IMG/VR virus record: IMGVR_UViG_3300010885_003034
Location: 1 to 20,862 of that record
Strand: one strand, 5' to 3'
Length of the DNA stretch: 20,862 bases
From: a virus
Shown: positions 7,216-15,178 of the stretch, piece after piece
Position numbering within the stretch: position 1 is the stretch's first letter
How the letters are laid out: each line of letters starts with the position of its first letter
Notes under the pieces: model-generated
Told to the model about the DNA's origin: nothing
The model's database searches: none
The model's input: the letters and a program-made list of their open reading frames with translations, nothing else
Made by a program: the position numbers and the translations under genes

Positions 7216-8127
7216 TTAGTCTTTTTTAGCCTGCTTAGTTGCAGTTGCATACATTACAGATTTAGCTTTATCGCCGTATCGGTCTTTGAAACCTGCTAAA
7301 CCTTTTTTCATAGATTTAACAATTTCTTCTTTCTTCTTTGTCTCACCGGCAGTCAATGTACGTTCTTCAATGTTAACTTGGTCAACACCGTTGGCACCAT
7401 CTGCATTGATAACTTGAATGTCTTGTTCAGTTGCTTCTTGTTGAACTGCTTGAACAGATGGTTTAGCAACTTCAGCTTGTGGTTTAGTACCAGCTGCACG
7501 TTTCTTTTGGTCTTCCAATTCTTTTGCGAATTGAGCAGAATCAGGTTCTTCAGAAATCATTTCCTCTTTCTCAATAGACTCAAAGAATGCCTTCATGCCG
7601 CCATCTTTATATGTGGCAACCATTTCAGACATTTTCTTTTTCTTCTTCTCAGACTCAATAGATTTCAATTCTTTATCTTTTGGTCCTTTTAGTACATCAA
7701 ATGCGCTTGCTTCTGGTTTAGATGAACCATATGCACGACCTTGTACTTTAGTTGATGGCAAATCAGCCATCTTAACTTCATCCAACTCAACTTCTTCTTT
7801 AACGCCGGCACTTTTAAGCATATCAATACGGTCACGATAACCGCCAACGCCAGGTTTAATATCTTTAGCTGCTTGTTTTTGTGCAGGTGTTGGATTTGGA
7901 ATGTGTTTCATTGTAGTCTTAGATTGATGACTTTCTTCTTCAATCTCGATTTCTTCCTTCTTCATCTTACGAAGTTTGGCAAAATCTTTACCATCAATCT
8001 TTTCATCGTCAACCACATCAATCTTTTGTTGATTTGGATGCAATTTTTCTTCAAGTGGTGGTAAACCAGCCATGATTCGTGCAGCAACATCTGCAACATC
8101 ACGAATTTGTTTGTTATCTGAATACAT
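7216..8127 (-). CDS. lysine/glutamate-rich virion or core-type protein
   Basis: The 303-aa product is highly charged and probably largely disordered. It contains EEVELDEVKMADLPS (about 111), a VATYKDGGMKAFFESIEKEE block (about 170-189) and a C-terminal module (about 260-300) with KKEEIVKSMKKGLAGFKDRY and VMYATATKQAKK. The last module is one I recall from many marine T4-like phage proteins. It shares EEVE-type acidic motifs with the next, larger mosaic protein, so the two are probably related in role. AGGAG seven bases before the ATG supports the start. No enzymatic motif was seen. Confidence 0.82.
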   Translation of the reverse strand: MYSDNKQIRDVADVAARIMAGLPPLEEKLHPNQQKIDVVDDEKIDGKDFAKLRKMKKEEIEIEEESHQSKTTMKHIPNPTPAQKQAAKDIKPGVGGYRDRIDMLKSAGVKEEVELDEVKMADLPSTKVQGRAYGSSKPEASAFDVLKGPKDKELKSIESEKKKKKMSEMVATYKDGGMKAFFESIEKEEMISEEPDSAQFAKELEDQKKRAAGTKPQAEVAKPSVQAVQQEATEQDIQVINADGANGVDQVNIEERTLTAGETKKKEEIVKSMKKGLAGFKDRYGDKAKSVMYATATKQAKKD

Positions 8128-8148
8128 AAGTTTCTCCTGTTTTTGTTT

Positions 8149-8949
8149 TTATGTTAATTCTTTAATTGTAAATGCAAACCAAACATCAAGTTTGGTGGAA
8201 TTGTCAACTCTTTTCATGCAAAGTGTAAGCATGTTTGGCGTTGCACCACCTTTGAGCGTGGCGGGGCCTTCATCAGCATCAGAATTTTTACCAATGATAA
8301 TACCACTATGCCGCATAACTGCACCATTTGGTGTAAATGTGTTTCCATTATTAATACTGTTTTTGTCTTGATACACACGATACTGACATTTTGTTCCTAC
8401 TGAATCCCATGCAGGAATTGCGGCACCACTTATAGCAATTTCACCTTCATACCATTCATATACTATGGTACTTTGATTTGCATTATTATTACCAATCTCA
8501 TATTCCATTATTTCTGCTAAGTCTGTTATACTTGTTGCAGTATTAGAAACTCGTATACTAACAACTGGCCTCATAGTATCATCCATTGTCCAACCACGAT
8601 GCACATTTATATCATGGTTATTGAATGAAAATAAATTACCAGAAGCCTCTTCTGCAATTACTGTTATAATGTTTGAAAGTGTTACTGGTAATGAAGTTCC
8701 TGAAATATTAACATTTCCAAATTCTGTTACATGAGTATGCACTGGATTTGATGGTGAACTTGATACATTAACAGTTGTAGGTATTGCTATATTACCAACA
8801 ATATTAATATTATTTGAGCCAATAGAAACTGGTAGCGGATTGGTTGTGGAAACTAATGCGCCCAAAGCACCATTAGCCAAATACATCACCTCATAGTGTG
8901 ATGATATTTTTGGGTCTAACGCACCAGTTTCAACTTTCCATTGTGCCAT
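8149..8949 (-). CDS. beta-rich virion structural protein (function not identified)
   Basis: The 266-aa product is Ser/Thr/Asn/Ile/Val-rich, with alternating strand-like stretches (NNINIVGNIAIPTTVNV, GNVNISGTSLPVTLSNI) typical of phage fibres or baseplate proteins. A globular half follows (RGWTMDDTMRPVVSIRVSNT to DVWFAFTIKEL). There is no signal peptide, membrane segment or enzyme motif. It sits between genes for putative virion proteins. The start directly follows the upstream stop (TAA then ATG). The structural call rests on composition and position. Confidence 0.65.
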   Translation of the reverse strand: MAQWKVETGALDPKISSHYEVMYLANGALGALVSTTNPLPVSIGSNNINIVGNIAIPTTVNVSSSPSNPVHTHVTEFGNVNISGTSLPVTLSNIITVIAEEASGNLFSFNNHDINVHRGWTMDDTMRPVVSIRVSNTATSITDLAEIMEYEIGNNNANQSTIVYEWYEGEIAISGAAIPAWDSVGTKCQYRVYQDKNSINNGNTFTPNGAVMRHSGIIIGKNSDADEGPATLKGGATPNMLTLCMKRVDNSTKLDVWFAFTIKELT

Positions 8950-9243
8950 TTAGCAGTTCCACTTTCTTAAAGCTAATGCTTTGCGTGTTGGTTCGCCGTT
9001 TGGTTTTTTCATTGGACCTTCCATGCCGCCCATACGAGCACAGAATGATTTTCTACGATTTGCGGCCTTAGAACCAGGTTTCAACTTTGATGGTGGAGTT
9101 GTAACTGCCATTGAAAGTTTAGAACCTGGATTTGCAGCACGATAAGAAGCAATACCCTTGCGGTTTAAACCACCCTCAGGGTTCTTGCCTTCTTTTCGTG
9201 TCCAAGCAGGCGTTTCTGTTATGAATGCTTTAAATGATTTCAT
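8950..9243 (-). CDS. small basic DUF6321-like protein with capsid-targeting-like N-terminus
   Basis: The 97-aa product begins M-K-S-F-K-A-F-I-T-E, which fits residue for residue the pattern of the T4 internal-protein targeting sequence, with a predicted protease cut after E10. The remainder holds AWTRKEGKNPEGGLNRKG, PGSKAANRRKSFCARMGGM and PTRKALALRKWNC, a compact basic fold I recognise as DUF6321-like in many T4-like and other phages. Two cysteines and several His-free basic clusters suggest nucleic-acid binding, but no function is known. Its start overlaps the upstream stop by four bases (ATGA). Confidence 0.85.
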   Translation of the reverse strand: MKSFKAFITETPAWTRKEGKNPEGGLNRKGIASYRAANPGSKLSMAVTTPPSKLKPGSKAANRRKSFCARMGGMEGPMKKPNGEPTRKALALRKWNC

Positions 9244-11645
9244 CCTACAAACTTCTTTGATTTAAATGTTTTAAGATTAATACCAATTCGTTTCAGTTCG
9301 CCTTCTTTTTGGTCACCGATACTCATGGTTGTTTCATCGCCAGTCAATTCTTCTAATGGTTTCTTTAATGTCTTAATTCTTGTTGTACCACGGCCAAGGT
9401 TTTCGCCAGATGATGCCATTGAAAGACCAGATTCACCATTATTGATAGACTCAATTACTTTTTCTTTTTGGCGGGTGCGGATTTCTGCGAGCGTGATTTT
9501 GCTACGGGTTGTTTCTTCGGTGGTGTGCTTGGTGTCACAGGTGCAGGTGCTGGTTCCACAACAACTTCCTGTACTGGAACTGGCACTGGTTCCGGTGTTG
9601 GTTCTACCACTGGCACCGGCACTACGATTTCTTCCTGAACTGGACTCACAGAAGAAGCTTGTTCTTTTGGTTTGGTTTGGAATAATTTCTTCAGATAATT
9701 TAGCATTTTTATTTTCTCCATTAAGTTTAACAACATAACCATTCTTGTATTTAACAATGGTTCCATTCTTAGTGTGCGCTTCTTTTGCTGCTGAATTTCT
9801 AAGCATGAAAATACGCACCTTACCATCTTTGTCTCTCATCACCTCATGTTTTTCAATGAGAATATCATCATTAGTAAATGTCATACTGTCAGGTCTATCA
9901 CCAACAGATTCGTGTCTTGAACCGAGTGTCAATACTTCAGTAGTATCTGTAAATTGGTACTGTTCAGATTGAGTTTCTTCTTTTGGTGTAACACCTTGCA
10001 TCATAGAAAACATCTTATTAACTTCTTCAGCCGTATCACCAGTAATTGATACTGTAACAGATTCTTTGATGAAGTTACTAAATGATTCTTTAACAACTGG
10101 TTTAGCAGGTTTCTGTGATGAACTATTCACAGGAATCTTTGGTTGTTTTGGTTCTTCTTTATTAACCAAAACCAATTGGCCATGTACAGAACGATGTGTA
10201 ACTTTACCATTTTTGCCGTATCTACCAAAACCATAATATTGTAGACCAAGACTTCTTGCTTCTTCAGCAGCTGCATCACCAGCAGCAGGCAGTTGTTCAG
10301 CACCATCAGTTTGAACTGGTAATGTGTCTTTCTTATCCAACTCATTAGCAACCCAAAATTGAGACTCAGGTGATTTTGGTGGTGTAGAAACAAATTCTTT
10401 AAAACCTGTATATAATTGTAACAACTCAGACTTCTTTGCTTTAACTGTTTCAGGATCGGCTTGTCTTAGGTCCTCAGAGTTATCAAATTCTTTATAGTTA
10501 TCACCAAACATTTTAGCATATTCAGTACGTGCTAACTGTACACTATCCCATTTTTCTTTACGAATTGGTTCTGGTACCGCACGACCACCACGTTGGCCAC
10601 GTTCAATATTTCTTTGAGCGGAGATATCATCTCTTGTATTCACCAACAACATGGCAGTATCGTAACCAAGTTTTTCTAATTGGTCTTTGATGCGTTTTGT
10701 TTTAACTACATCATCACCAGTGCCATTAATAATCAAGCCATTGCGACCTAACAAGGCGAGTTGTTGACGCAATTCTGTAACATTCTTTGCACGACCACGG
10801 ACAATATCACGTTTCTCTGTCTCATCAACAGGCATCATCTTGTCTAGACCTTCTTTGTCCATTAAGAACTCAAGTGCCTTGTCAGAGTTAATTTCAGTCA
10901 GGCCTTGGCCATCAAGTGTATTGTCTAACACATAATCTTTACCAGAACCAGGACCACCTGCTAAGAAAACAGCTTTGAAGATTGATTGGTCATGTACACC
11001 TTCTAAAAGGATTTGTTGAAATTCTTCGTTTAGGTCAATAGACTCTTTGATACTCATGCCTTTGCGGACATCATGGTACAATTCTTTAGCGTGATGTTCT
11101 GGTATGTGTTTTGGAATGCCTTGTTTAAAGTCTTCAAAATTACCAGAGCCTGCATGTTTACGCATCTTTGAAGCAGACATACCCTCTGTACCTTCAGCAT
11201 CAGGGTCACGTTCACCTGCGTTATGTACAGTTATCTTTTTGAAGTTAAAAAGAGCACCTTCATGTGTCCCGTTGTATTTGTGCAACAGTTTGTGATACTC
11301 TGCGGTGCGGTCAGCGCCTGCAACCATGTGTAGATGTGTTACACCTTGTTTGTGTAACTTGGCTGCTTGTGTTAAGAAGTTTGGTTCTTCTTTGGTTGCA
11401 ACAGATATATTTGTATCTGGAAAGAACCTTTTGGCATGTTTTACTTTTTGTGCCGCAGTAAGAGGATTCTTATCGGCATCTTGTGAATGGGACAGAATGA
11501 TGTGATGAGAACCACCAACTTGTTTGGCAACTGATTTAACCTTATTGACCAAGACTTCATGTCCGGTCGTTGGTGGATTCATACGGCCAAACGCCATGAC
11601 CGCATGTTTCTCTTTATTCTCAGTAATAAATTCTCTAAATTTCAT
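9240..11645 (-). CDS. nucleotidyltransferase / P-loop kinase fusion with capsid-targeting-like N-terminus
   Basis: The 801-aa product begins M-K-F-R-E-F-I-T-E. A cytidylyltransferase-like domain follows, with GRMNPPTTGHE at 20-30 (the TxGH motif) and MSASKMR at 156-162 (the ISxSxxR-like motif). A P-loop kinase domain then has GGPGSGKD at 230-237 and resembles zeta-toxin or polynucleotide-kinase folds. A linker leads to SFSNFIKES at 521-529, which looks like an internal targeting or cleavage site. The C-terminal domain ends in LTGDETTMSIGDQKEGELKR and is typical of marine T4-like phages. Residues 647-730 are odd Ser/Thr/Gly/Cys-rich sequence because another gene occupies that DNA in a second frame. 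GAGG precedes the ATG. Substrates cannot be told from sequence. Confidence 0.85.
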   Translation of the reverse strand: MKFREFITENKEKHAVMAFGRMNPPTTGHEVLVNKVKSVAKQVGGSHHIILSHSQDADKNPLTAAQKVKHAKRFFPDTNISVATKEEPNFLTQAAKLHKQGVTHLHMVAGADRTAEYHKLLHKYNGTHEGALFNFKKITVHNAGERDPDAEGTEGMSASKMRKHAGSGNFEDFKQGIPKHIPEHHAKELYHDVRKGMSIKESIDLNEEFQQILLEGVHDQSIFKAVFLAGGPGSGKDYVLDNTLDGQGLTEINSDKALEFLMDKEGLDKMMPVDETEKRDIVRGRAKNVTELRQQLALLGRNGLIINGTGDDVVKTKRIKDQLEKLGYDTAMLLVNTRDDISAQRNIERGQRGGRAVPEPIRKEKWDSVQLARTEYAKMFGDNYKEFDNSEDLRQADPETVKAKKSELLQLYTGFKEFVSTPPKSPESQFWVANELDKKDTLPVQTDGAEQLPAAGDAAAEEARSLGLQYYGFGRYGKNGKVTHRSVHGQLVLVNKEEPKQPKIPVNSSSQKPAKPVVKESFSNFIKESVTVSITGDTAEEVNKMFSMMQGVTPKEETQSEQYQFTDTTEVLTLGSRHESVGDRPDSMTFTNDDILIEKHEVMRDKDGKVRIFMLRNSAAKEAHTKNGTIVKYKNGYVVKLNGENKNAKLSEEIIPNQTKRTSFFCESSSGRNRSAGASGRTNTGTSASSSTGSCCGTSTCTCDTKHTTEETTRSKITLAEIRTRQKEKVIESINNGESGLSMASSGENLGRGTTRIKTLKKPLEELTGDETTMSIGDQKEGELKRIGINLKTFKSKKFVG
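9455..9706 (-). CDS. nested proline-rich 83-aa protein in another frame of the 801-aa gene
   Basis: Within the 801-aa gene, in a different frame of the same strand, ATG 9706 to stop 9455 encodes 83 residues. A start helix MLNYLKKLFQTKPKEQ is followed by a Pro/Val/Glu repeat region (VPVPVVEPTPEPVPVPVQ, then VVVEPAPAPVTP) and a basic end (KSRSQKSAPAKKKK). GGAG lies nine bases before the ATG. The sequence looks like a genuine small phage protein, whereas the host frame over the same bases is low-complexity Ser/Thr/Gly/Cys. This suggests overprinting or insertion of a small gene. The function is unknown; the layout suggests a short amphipathic helix with a flexible basic tail. Confidence 0.6.
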   Translation of the reverse strand: MLNYLKKLFQTKPKEQASSVSPVQEEIVVPVPVVEPTPEPVPVPVQEVVVEPAPAPVTPSTPPKKQPVAKSRSQKSAPAKKKK

Positions 11646-11675
11646 GTCCCGCCTCTGCAGCAGTTGTTAATGTCT

Positions 11676-11689
11676 TATTTAGTATTTAG
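11676..11689 (-). promoter_or_regulatory. tandem CTAAATA, possible late promoter
   Basis: The minus strand carries CTAAATA twice in a row, overlapping the stop of the upstream methyltransferase gene. The second copy ends 30 bases before the ATG of the 801-aa gene, nearly the same spacing as the perfect TATAAATA promoter to its gene. CTAAATA is a one- to two-base variant of the T4 late element. The repeat and its spacing are seen; promoter activity is inferred. Confidence 0.45.
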
Positions 11690-12369
11690 TGAGTTCTGAT
11701 AATCAAAACCTCATCAGATTTTGGTCCGCCATACTCTTGTGGGATTTTAGCACCCACATTACCACGCTCAAACACCACAATACTATCATAACACGACATG
11801 CACTTTGTTTCATGTGTGAAGAAATCTGGTGCAATTTGACCTTTGGTGTGGTCTGCATTCAACTTATCAATCATGGTCTTGGCCACATTGTTGATTGAAT
11901 CTGGATGGTCAATAGAACCTCCATGAGAATTCCAATATGCCGCATGTGTATCTTCAATGAAGTAAACACCATCTTTAGCAATCTTTGGATACAAGGACTG
12001 GAATGTTTTGTTCACATGGTCAACACGGTGACTGCCATCATCCAAAACCAAATCAAACTCACCAAATTCATCTACAAGGCTTTGTAAGAATTCTGGATCA
12101 GATTGGTCACCGATGCGGACATGAACATTATTCTCAGCATCTTCAAAGTCTTTACAACTAGGTGTAATATCAATACCTACGATTGTACTATCAGGATGGA
12201 AGTATTTCTTCCACATCTCCAATGAACCACCATTCAATACACCAATCTCCAACATCTTAATTGGTTTATCTCGTAGTGCCGCAAAGTGTCGGTCATATAC
12301 CCAAAAGTAATGAGTCCACTTTGTAATCTTTTTGCCGGTGTTGTTTAGCCAGTATTCTTTTAAATCCAT
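11686..12369 (-). CDS. class I SAM-dependent methyltransferase
   Basis: From ATG 12369 the product has 227 aa, starting MDLKEYWLNNTGKK. Motif I is MLEIGVLNGGS (39-49). The acidic residue after strand 2 is in VGIDITP (64-70), and FDLVLDDGSH lies at 105-114. The pattern fits the Methyltransf_24/CmcI-like group often found with glycan genes, so it may methylate a sugar or another small group. An earlier in-frame start at 12435 would overlap the upstream gene and add an unlikely N-terminus, while GAGG lies upstream of 12369. It is the last gene of the glycan cassette. Confidence 0.85.
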   Translation of the reverse strand: MDLKEYWLNNTGKKITKWTHYFWVYDRHFAALRDKPIKMLEIGVLNGGSLEMWKKYFHPDSTIVGIDITPSCKDFEDAENNVHVRIGDQSDPEFLQSLVDEFGEFDLVLDDGSHRVDHVNKTFQSLYPKIAKDGVYFIEDTHAAYWNSHGGSIDHPDSINNVAKTMIDKLNADHTKGQIAPDFFTHETKCMSCYDSIVVFERGNVGAKIPQEYGGPKSDEVLIIRTH

Positions 12370-12370
12370 A

Positions 12371-13081
12371 TTAATATACCTCAGTTGCGCCTGTACTGGC
12401 CATGATGCCAGAACAATGCAGTTTATCAAATTCAATCACGTATCGTTTATCTATGTTCATGTGGTGTGCGTGTTCTGTATCCATTCCTTGATTAGTGTTT
12501 TCTAAACAAGCCATCAAAGTTGCCATGTAATCCTTCACCAATGATGGGCACAATGAATACATCCTAGTGATGTACAAGTGGTCTGTTAACATCAACTTAG
12601 CTTCATCAGGCATCCAAGATGGAATGGCCTTCTTAAACACATACTTTCCAAATAGACCATCATACTCTTTTAAATCAAACTCATCAAGCAATACTGTACG
12701 TGCCGAGTATTTAAAGATACGTTTAACACTATGCATCATACTCATCAAGTCTGGATTGTTGTACAACACATTAATTGTTTTCATTAACAACACAAGTTCA
12801 GCCTGACTTTTCATACCACCGCTTGCATAGTGGTTCACATCTTTGTCTTGGTGCCACACTGCCATAATGTCGGCATGGTTTGAAATGTTTTCTAACCATT
12901 TTTGGTCAACTTCATTTGGTGAACCATCAGTAAATAAAATGATATCATTTGGAAAGTGTTTACGTAGAGACACCAACGAATCAATCGTTTGTTTATATCT
13001 GTCTTCATTTGGAATAACACCTATGTTTGGTGCCAATGCCGATGTGACAATGATTAGGTTTTTATCAGGTAAGAGACTCAT
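12371..13081 (-). CDS. glycosyltransferase-like protein of T4-like phages
   Basis: The 236-aa product starts NLIIVTSALAPNIGVIPNED and has a Rossmann-like N-terminal half with IILFTDGSP. FKYSARTVLLDEFDL in the middle resembles a donor-binding region with acidic residues, followed by GKYVFKKAIPSWMPDE. I recognise this type from marine T4-like phages, where it is annotated as glycosyltransferase-like. No classical DxD is visible. It overlaps the upstream nucleotidyltransferase gene by 17 bases, so translation is coupled. Confidence 0.65.
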   Translation of the reverse strand: MSLLPDKNLIIVTSALAPNIGVIPNEDRYKQTIDSLVSLRKHFPNDIILFTDGSPNEVDQKWLENISNHADIMAVWHQDKDVNHYASGGMKSQAELVLLMKTINVLYNNPDLMSMMHSVKRIFKYSARTVLLDEFDLKEYDGLFGKYVFKKAIPSWMPDEAKLMLTDHLYITRMYSLCPSLVKDYMATLMACLENTNQGMDTEHAHHMNIDKRYVIEFDKLHCSGIMASTGATEVY

Positions 13082-13763
13082 TATATTTCTGCCAATCTTC
13101 TATTGTTCCAACATCATTATAACCTTGTACATCCTTCTCAAAGAAGATACAATCGTTCATTAGACATTCCTGTATGATGTGTGAAACAAAAATTTCATTA
13201 TGTACATTACTATTCAACTTCTCATATGTATCAACATAGAGTTTGATAGATTCAAACTTATAACCACCAACACAAAACTTATCAGATACCACTTTCTTCT
13301 CAATGATATCAGTAATAATGCCTTGTTCATTTGAAACCACGAAACTCTTGGCAGCCAAATTACTTAACATGAAATGGTTTGCAATTCTACTGATACAGAC
13401 ATAATTGCCTGGTGTATTGGTATGTGTAAAATAACTATCGCAATCTTTAATCAAAAACTCAGAGTCTTCAGATATGTTTGTAGCCTTGATAATCTGATAG
13501 GCAGTATCAGCAGGACCACTTGTTACTTTTGGAATAACAATAATGTTAATCTTATCACCAAACTGAGCCTTTAAAAGGTTGTAAGAATCGTATTTGTCAA
13601 TGTGTGCCTGAAGAATACCAACAGTAACATTGTGACCCTCAGACAAATATGGGTTGATGGATTTAGCTAACATCATTCTGCCATTCTTATCCAACAGAAG
13701 ATATTTCGGTTTCATATTTGGAAACCTAGTTGATAGGCCTGCGGCCGGTACAATTACTTCCAT
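13065..13763 (-). CDS. sugar-phosphate nucleotidyltransferase
   Basis: The enzyme would activate a sugar or related phosphate with an NTP, giving an NDP-linked donor. The 232-aa product has the signature VPAAGLSTRFPNMKPKYLL (5-23), GPADTA at 83-88 and IKDCDSYF near 105-112, whose aspartates probably bind the metal. VGGYKFES and VGTIEDWQKY near the end fit the family. Length matches short single-domain members. It overlaps the kinase gene upstream by 10 bases, which suggests two consecutive steps: phosphorylation, then nucleotidyl transfer. The substrate could be a sugar 1-phosphate or phosphocholine-like compound. Confidence 0.85.
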   Translation of the reverse strand: MEVIVPAAGLSTRFPNMKPKYLLLDKNGRMMLAKSINPYLSEGHNVTVGILQAHIDKYDSYNLLKAQFGDKINIIVIPKVTSGPADTAYQIIKATNISEDSEFLIKDCDSYFTHTNTPGNYVCISRIANHFMLSNLAAKSFVVSNEQGIITDIIEKKVVSDKFCVGGYKFESIKLYVDTYEKLNSNVHNEIFVSHIIQECLMNDCIFFEKDVQGYNDVGTIEDWQKYNESLT

Positions 13764-14494
13764 AATCTATTAATCTCTTTCACTATAAATTGTCTTTCCA
13801 TGTCGCCTGGTTTTGTGTGTAGGTACACTCGCAACAACATCAATATTAGAATATAATCATTGTTGGCTAATGGAAACTCTTTTAGAATTCTTTTCTGTAT
13901 GCTTGACAACTTAACATCTAACATCAGGTTTGTATCACGTAGAAACCATTTGCATTCTAAATCCTGTCTGAGTTTAGCAATATCAAATATGTATGAATCA
14001 TATTCAATAGTAACTGCGTCAATCATATAGAATTCGTTGCTTGTATGCAGTATATTCTCCAAAGTCAAATCACCATGATACTGTGACTGTGGTAGAATTT
14101 TAGGCAACTTAGCAATCAATTCGTCTTTGGTAAAAGGCAAATCTTCTTTATCAACCCATTCCAACTTCTTATTATACACCTCTGTGTAGTCTTTGTCAAC
14201 CACACTATCTGCAAAACTACTTAATATATCTAATAGAAAATTGGTTAAATTCTGTGTTGAACCAGATAACAGATAGTTCTTCATGTCTAGGCCATGAATA
14301 TATTCCATATCTAACACGGAGTCTTTATACTCAAATATGTTTGGTACAGGATAATAACTAGCTAGAGAAGTTAATCTCTCATAGTTTCTTTCCGTGTTAC
14401 CAACTTTTCTAATGAATTTTTTATACTTATCGGACATTAGATAGATTTTACTACCAGAATGTCCTTTAAGTTCTTTAATTACTTTTTCTTCCAT
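13754..14494 (-). CDS. small-molecule kinase, aminoglycoside phosphotransferase/choline kinase fold
   Basis: The 246-aa product shows the catalytic pattern of this kinase superfamily: YHGDLTLENIL at 139-149 (catalytic Asp and metal-binding Asn), FYMIDAV at 155-161, and FDIAKLRQDLE near 170-180. The N-lobe has FIRKVGNTERNYERL, with a likely ATP-contacting lysine. Combined with the overlapping nucleotidyltransferase gene, the likely substrate is a sugar or amino alcohol destined for a glycan; resistance to an antibiotic is unlikely in this setting. It overlaps the upstream gene by 16 bases. Confidence 0.8.
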   Translation of the reverse strand: MEEKVIKELKGHSGSKIYLMSDKYKKFIRKVGNTERNYERLTSLASYYPVPNIFEYKDSVLDMEYIHGLDMKNYLLSGSTQNLTNFLLDILSSFADSVVDKDYTEVYNKKLEWVDKEDLPFTKDELIAKLPKILPQSQYHGDLTLENILHTSNEFYMIDAVTIEYDSYIFDIAKLRQDLECKWFLRDTNLMLDVKLSSIQKRILKEFPLANNDYILILMLLRVYLHTKPGDMERQFIVKEINRLWK

Positions 14495-15177
14495 TCGGCA
14501 GCATCATCCCTAATTAAACTATGCCAAGTGCCGTTAAATTGGCCAGGTGGAAATGGGTTGTTCATGTTCACATAAACTAGATTCTCACCAATAAGACTGT
14601 GGTGGTGTAGATGAGCTCTCATCATATCTTCACCAATCATCTGAACACCTTGGTCATAGTAGTGTTCCATATTCAAGTAAATTGACATTCTACGATTCAT
14701 CACATTTGAATTACCAAATGCAAATTGGTCATTGCCAAAATCACGTTCAGGCACCATTCTGCAATTTGGAATATACAACTTAGTTGGATCCAAATCTGCA
14801 AATGGAATCTCCACATTCAAGGCATAATCTGTACGTGACTTGATAACCCAATCATACAGAAACTTTTTATCCATTTCCTGTTCTGTCTTATACAACATAG
14901 TTTGGAAAATAGAATACAACATAGCCACCGTGAAGCGTGATGGGTGTGCCTGTGCATTTGGTGTGTTTGTGTACTTCTTATCAAAATTACCAACCAATGG
15001 TTTCTCAACCACCATCTTTACAGGTTTATACAACTGACGGAGTTCTTCAAGGCCTTCAGCTTGCCATGTGTGAATGAATATATCCACATCATGTTTGTCT
15101 AATAGGTTTCTTTTATAGTATTCATAACCTTGTTTGAAACTTCTGGCTTGGCCAGATAAACATAAAGCAATTTTCAT
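14479..15177 (-). CDS. glycosyltransferase-like protein (SGQxR family)
   Basis: The 232-aa product begins MKIALCLSGQARSFKQGYEY, has DVDIFIHTWQ at 30-39, VIKSRTDYALN at 111-121 and NDQFAFGNSNVM at 149-160. This arrangement is known from phage and bacterial proteins treated as glycosyltransferases; the SR-x-D motif may take the role of a DxD. The neighbouring broken gene shows the same ordered motifs, so the two appear to be paralogues. The start lies just after the stop of that gene. Confidence 0.65.
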   Translation of the reverse strand: MKIALCLSGQARSFKQGYEYYKRNLLDKHDVDIFIHTWQAEGLEELRQLYKPVKMVVEKPLVGNFDKKYTNTPNAQAHPSRFTVAMLYSIFQTMLYKTEQEMDKKFLYDWVIKSRTDYALNVEIPFADLDPTKLYIPNCRMVPERDFGNDQFAFGNSNVMNRRMSIYLNMEHYYDQGVQMIGEDMMRAHLHHHSLIGENLVYVNMNNPFPPGQFNGTWHSLIRDDAAEWKKK

Positions 15178-15178
15178 A

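Noticed and set aside
8128-8148. CATAAAAA upstream of the 303-aa gene as a late promoter.
   Set aside because: Only 6 of 8 bases match the late element and the short gap has just a good ribosome-binding site; too weak to call.
9325-9738. A 137-aa open frame on the plus strand opposite the nested proline-rich gene.
   Set aside because: Its V/L/P-rich repeats are the antisense of the Pro/Val/Glu codons; no plus-strand gene is supported anywhere else in the window.
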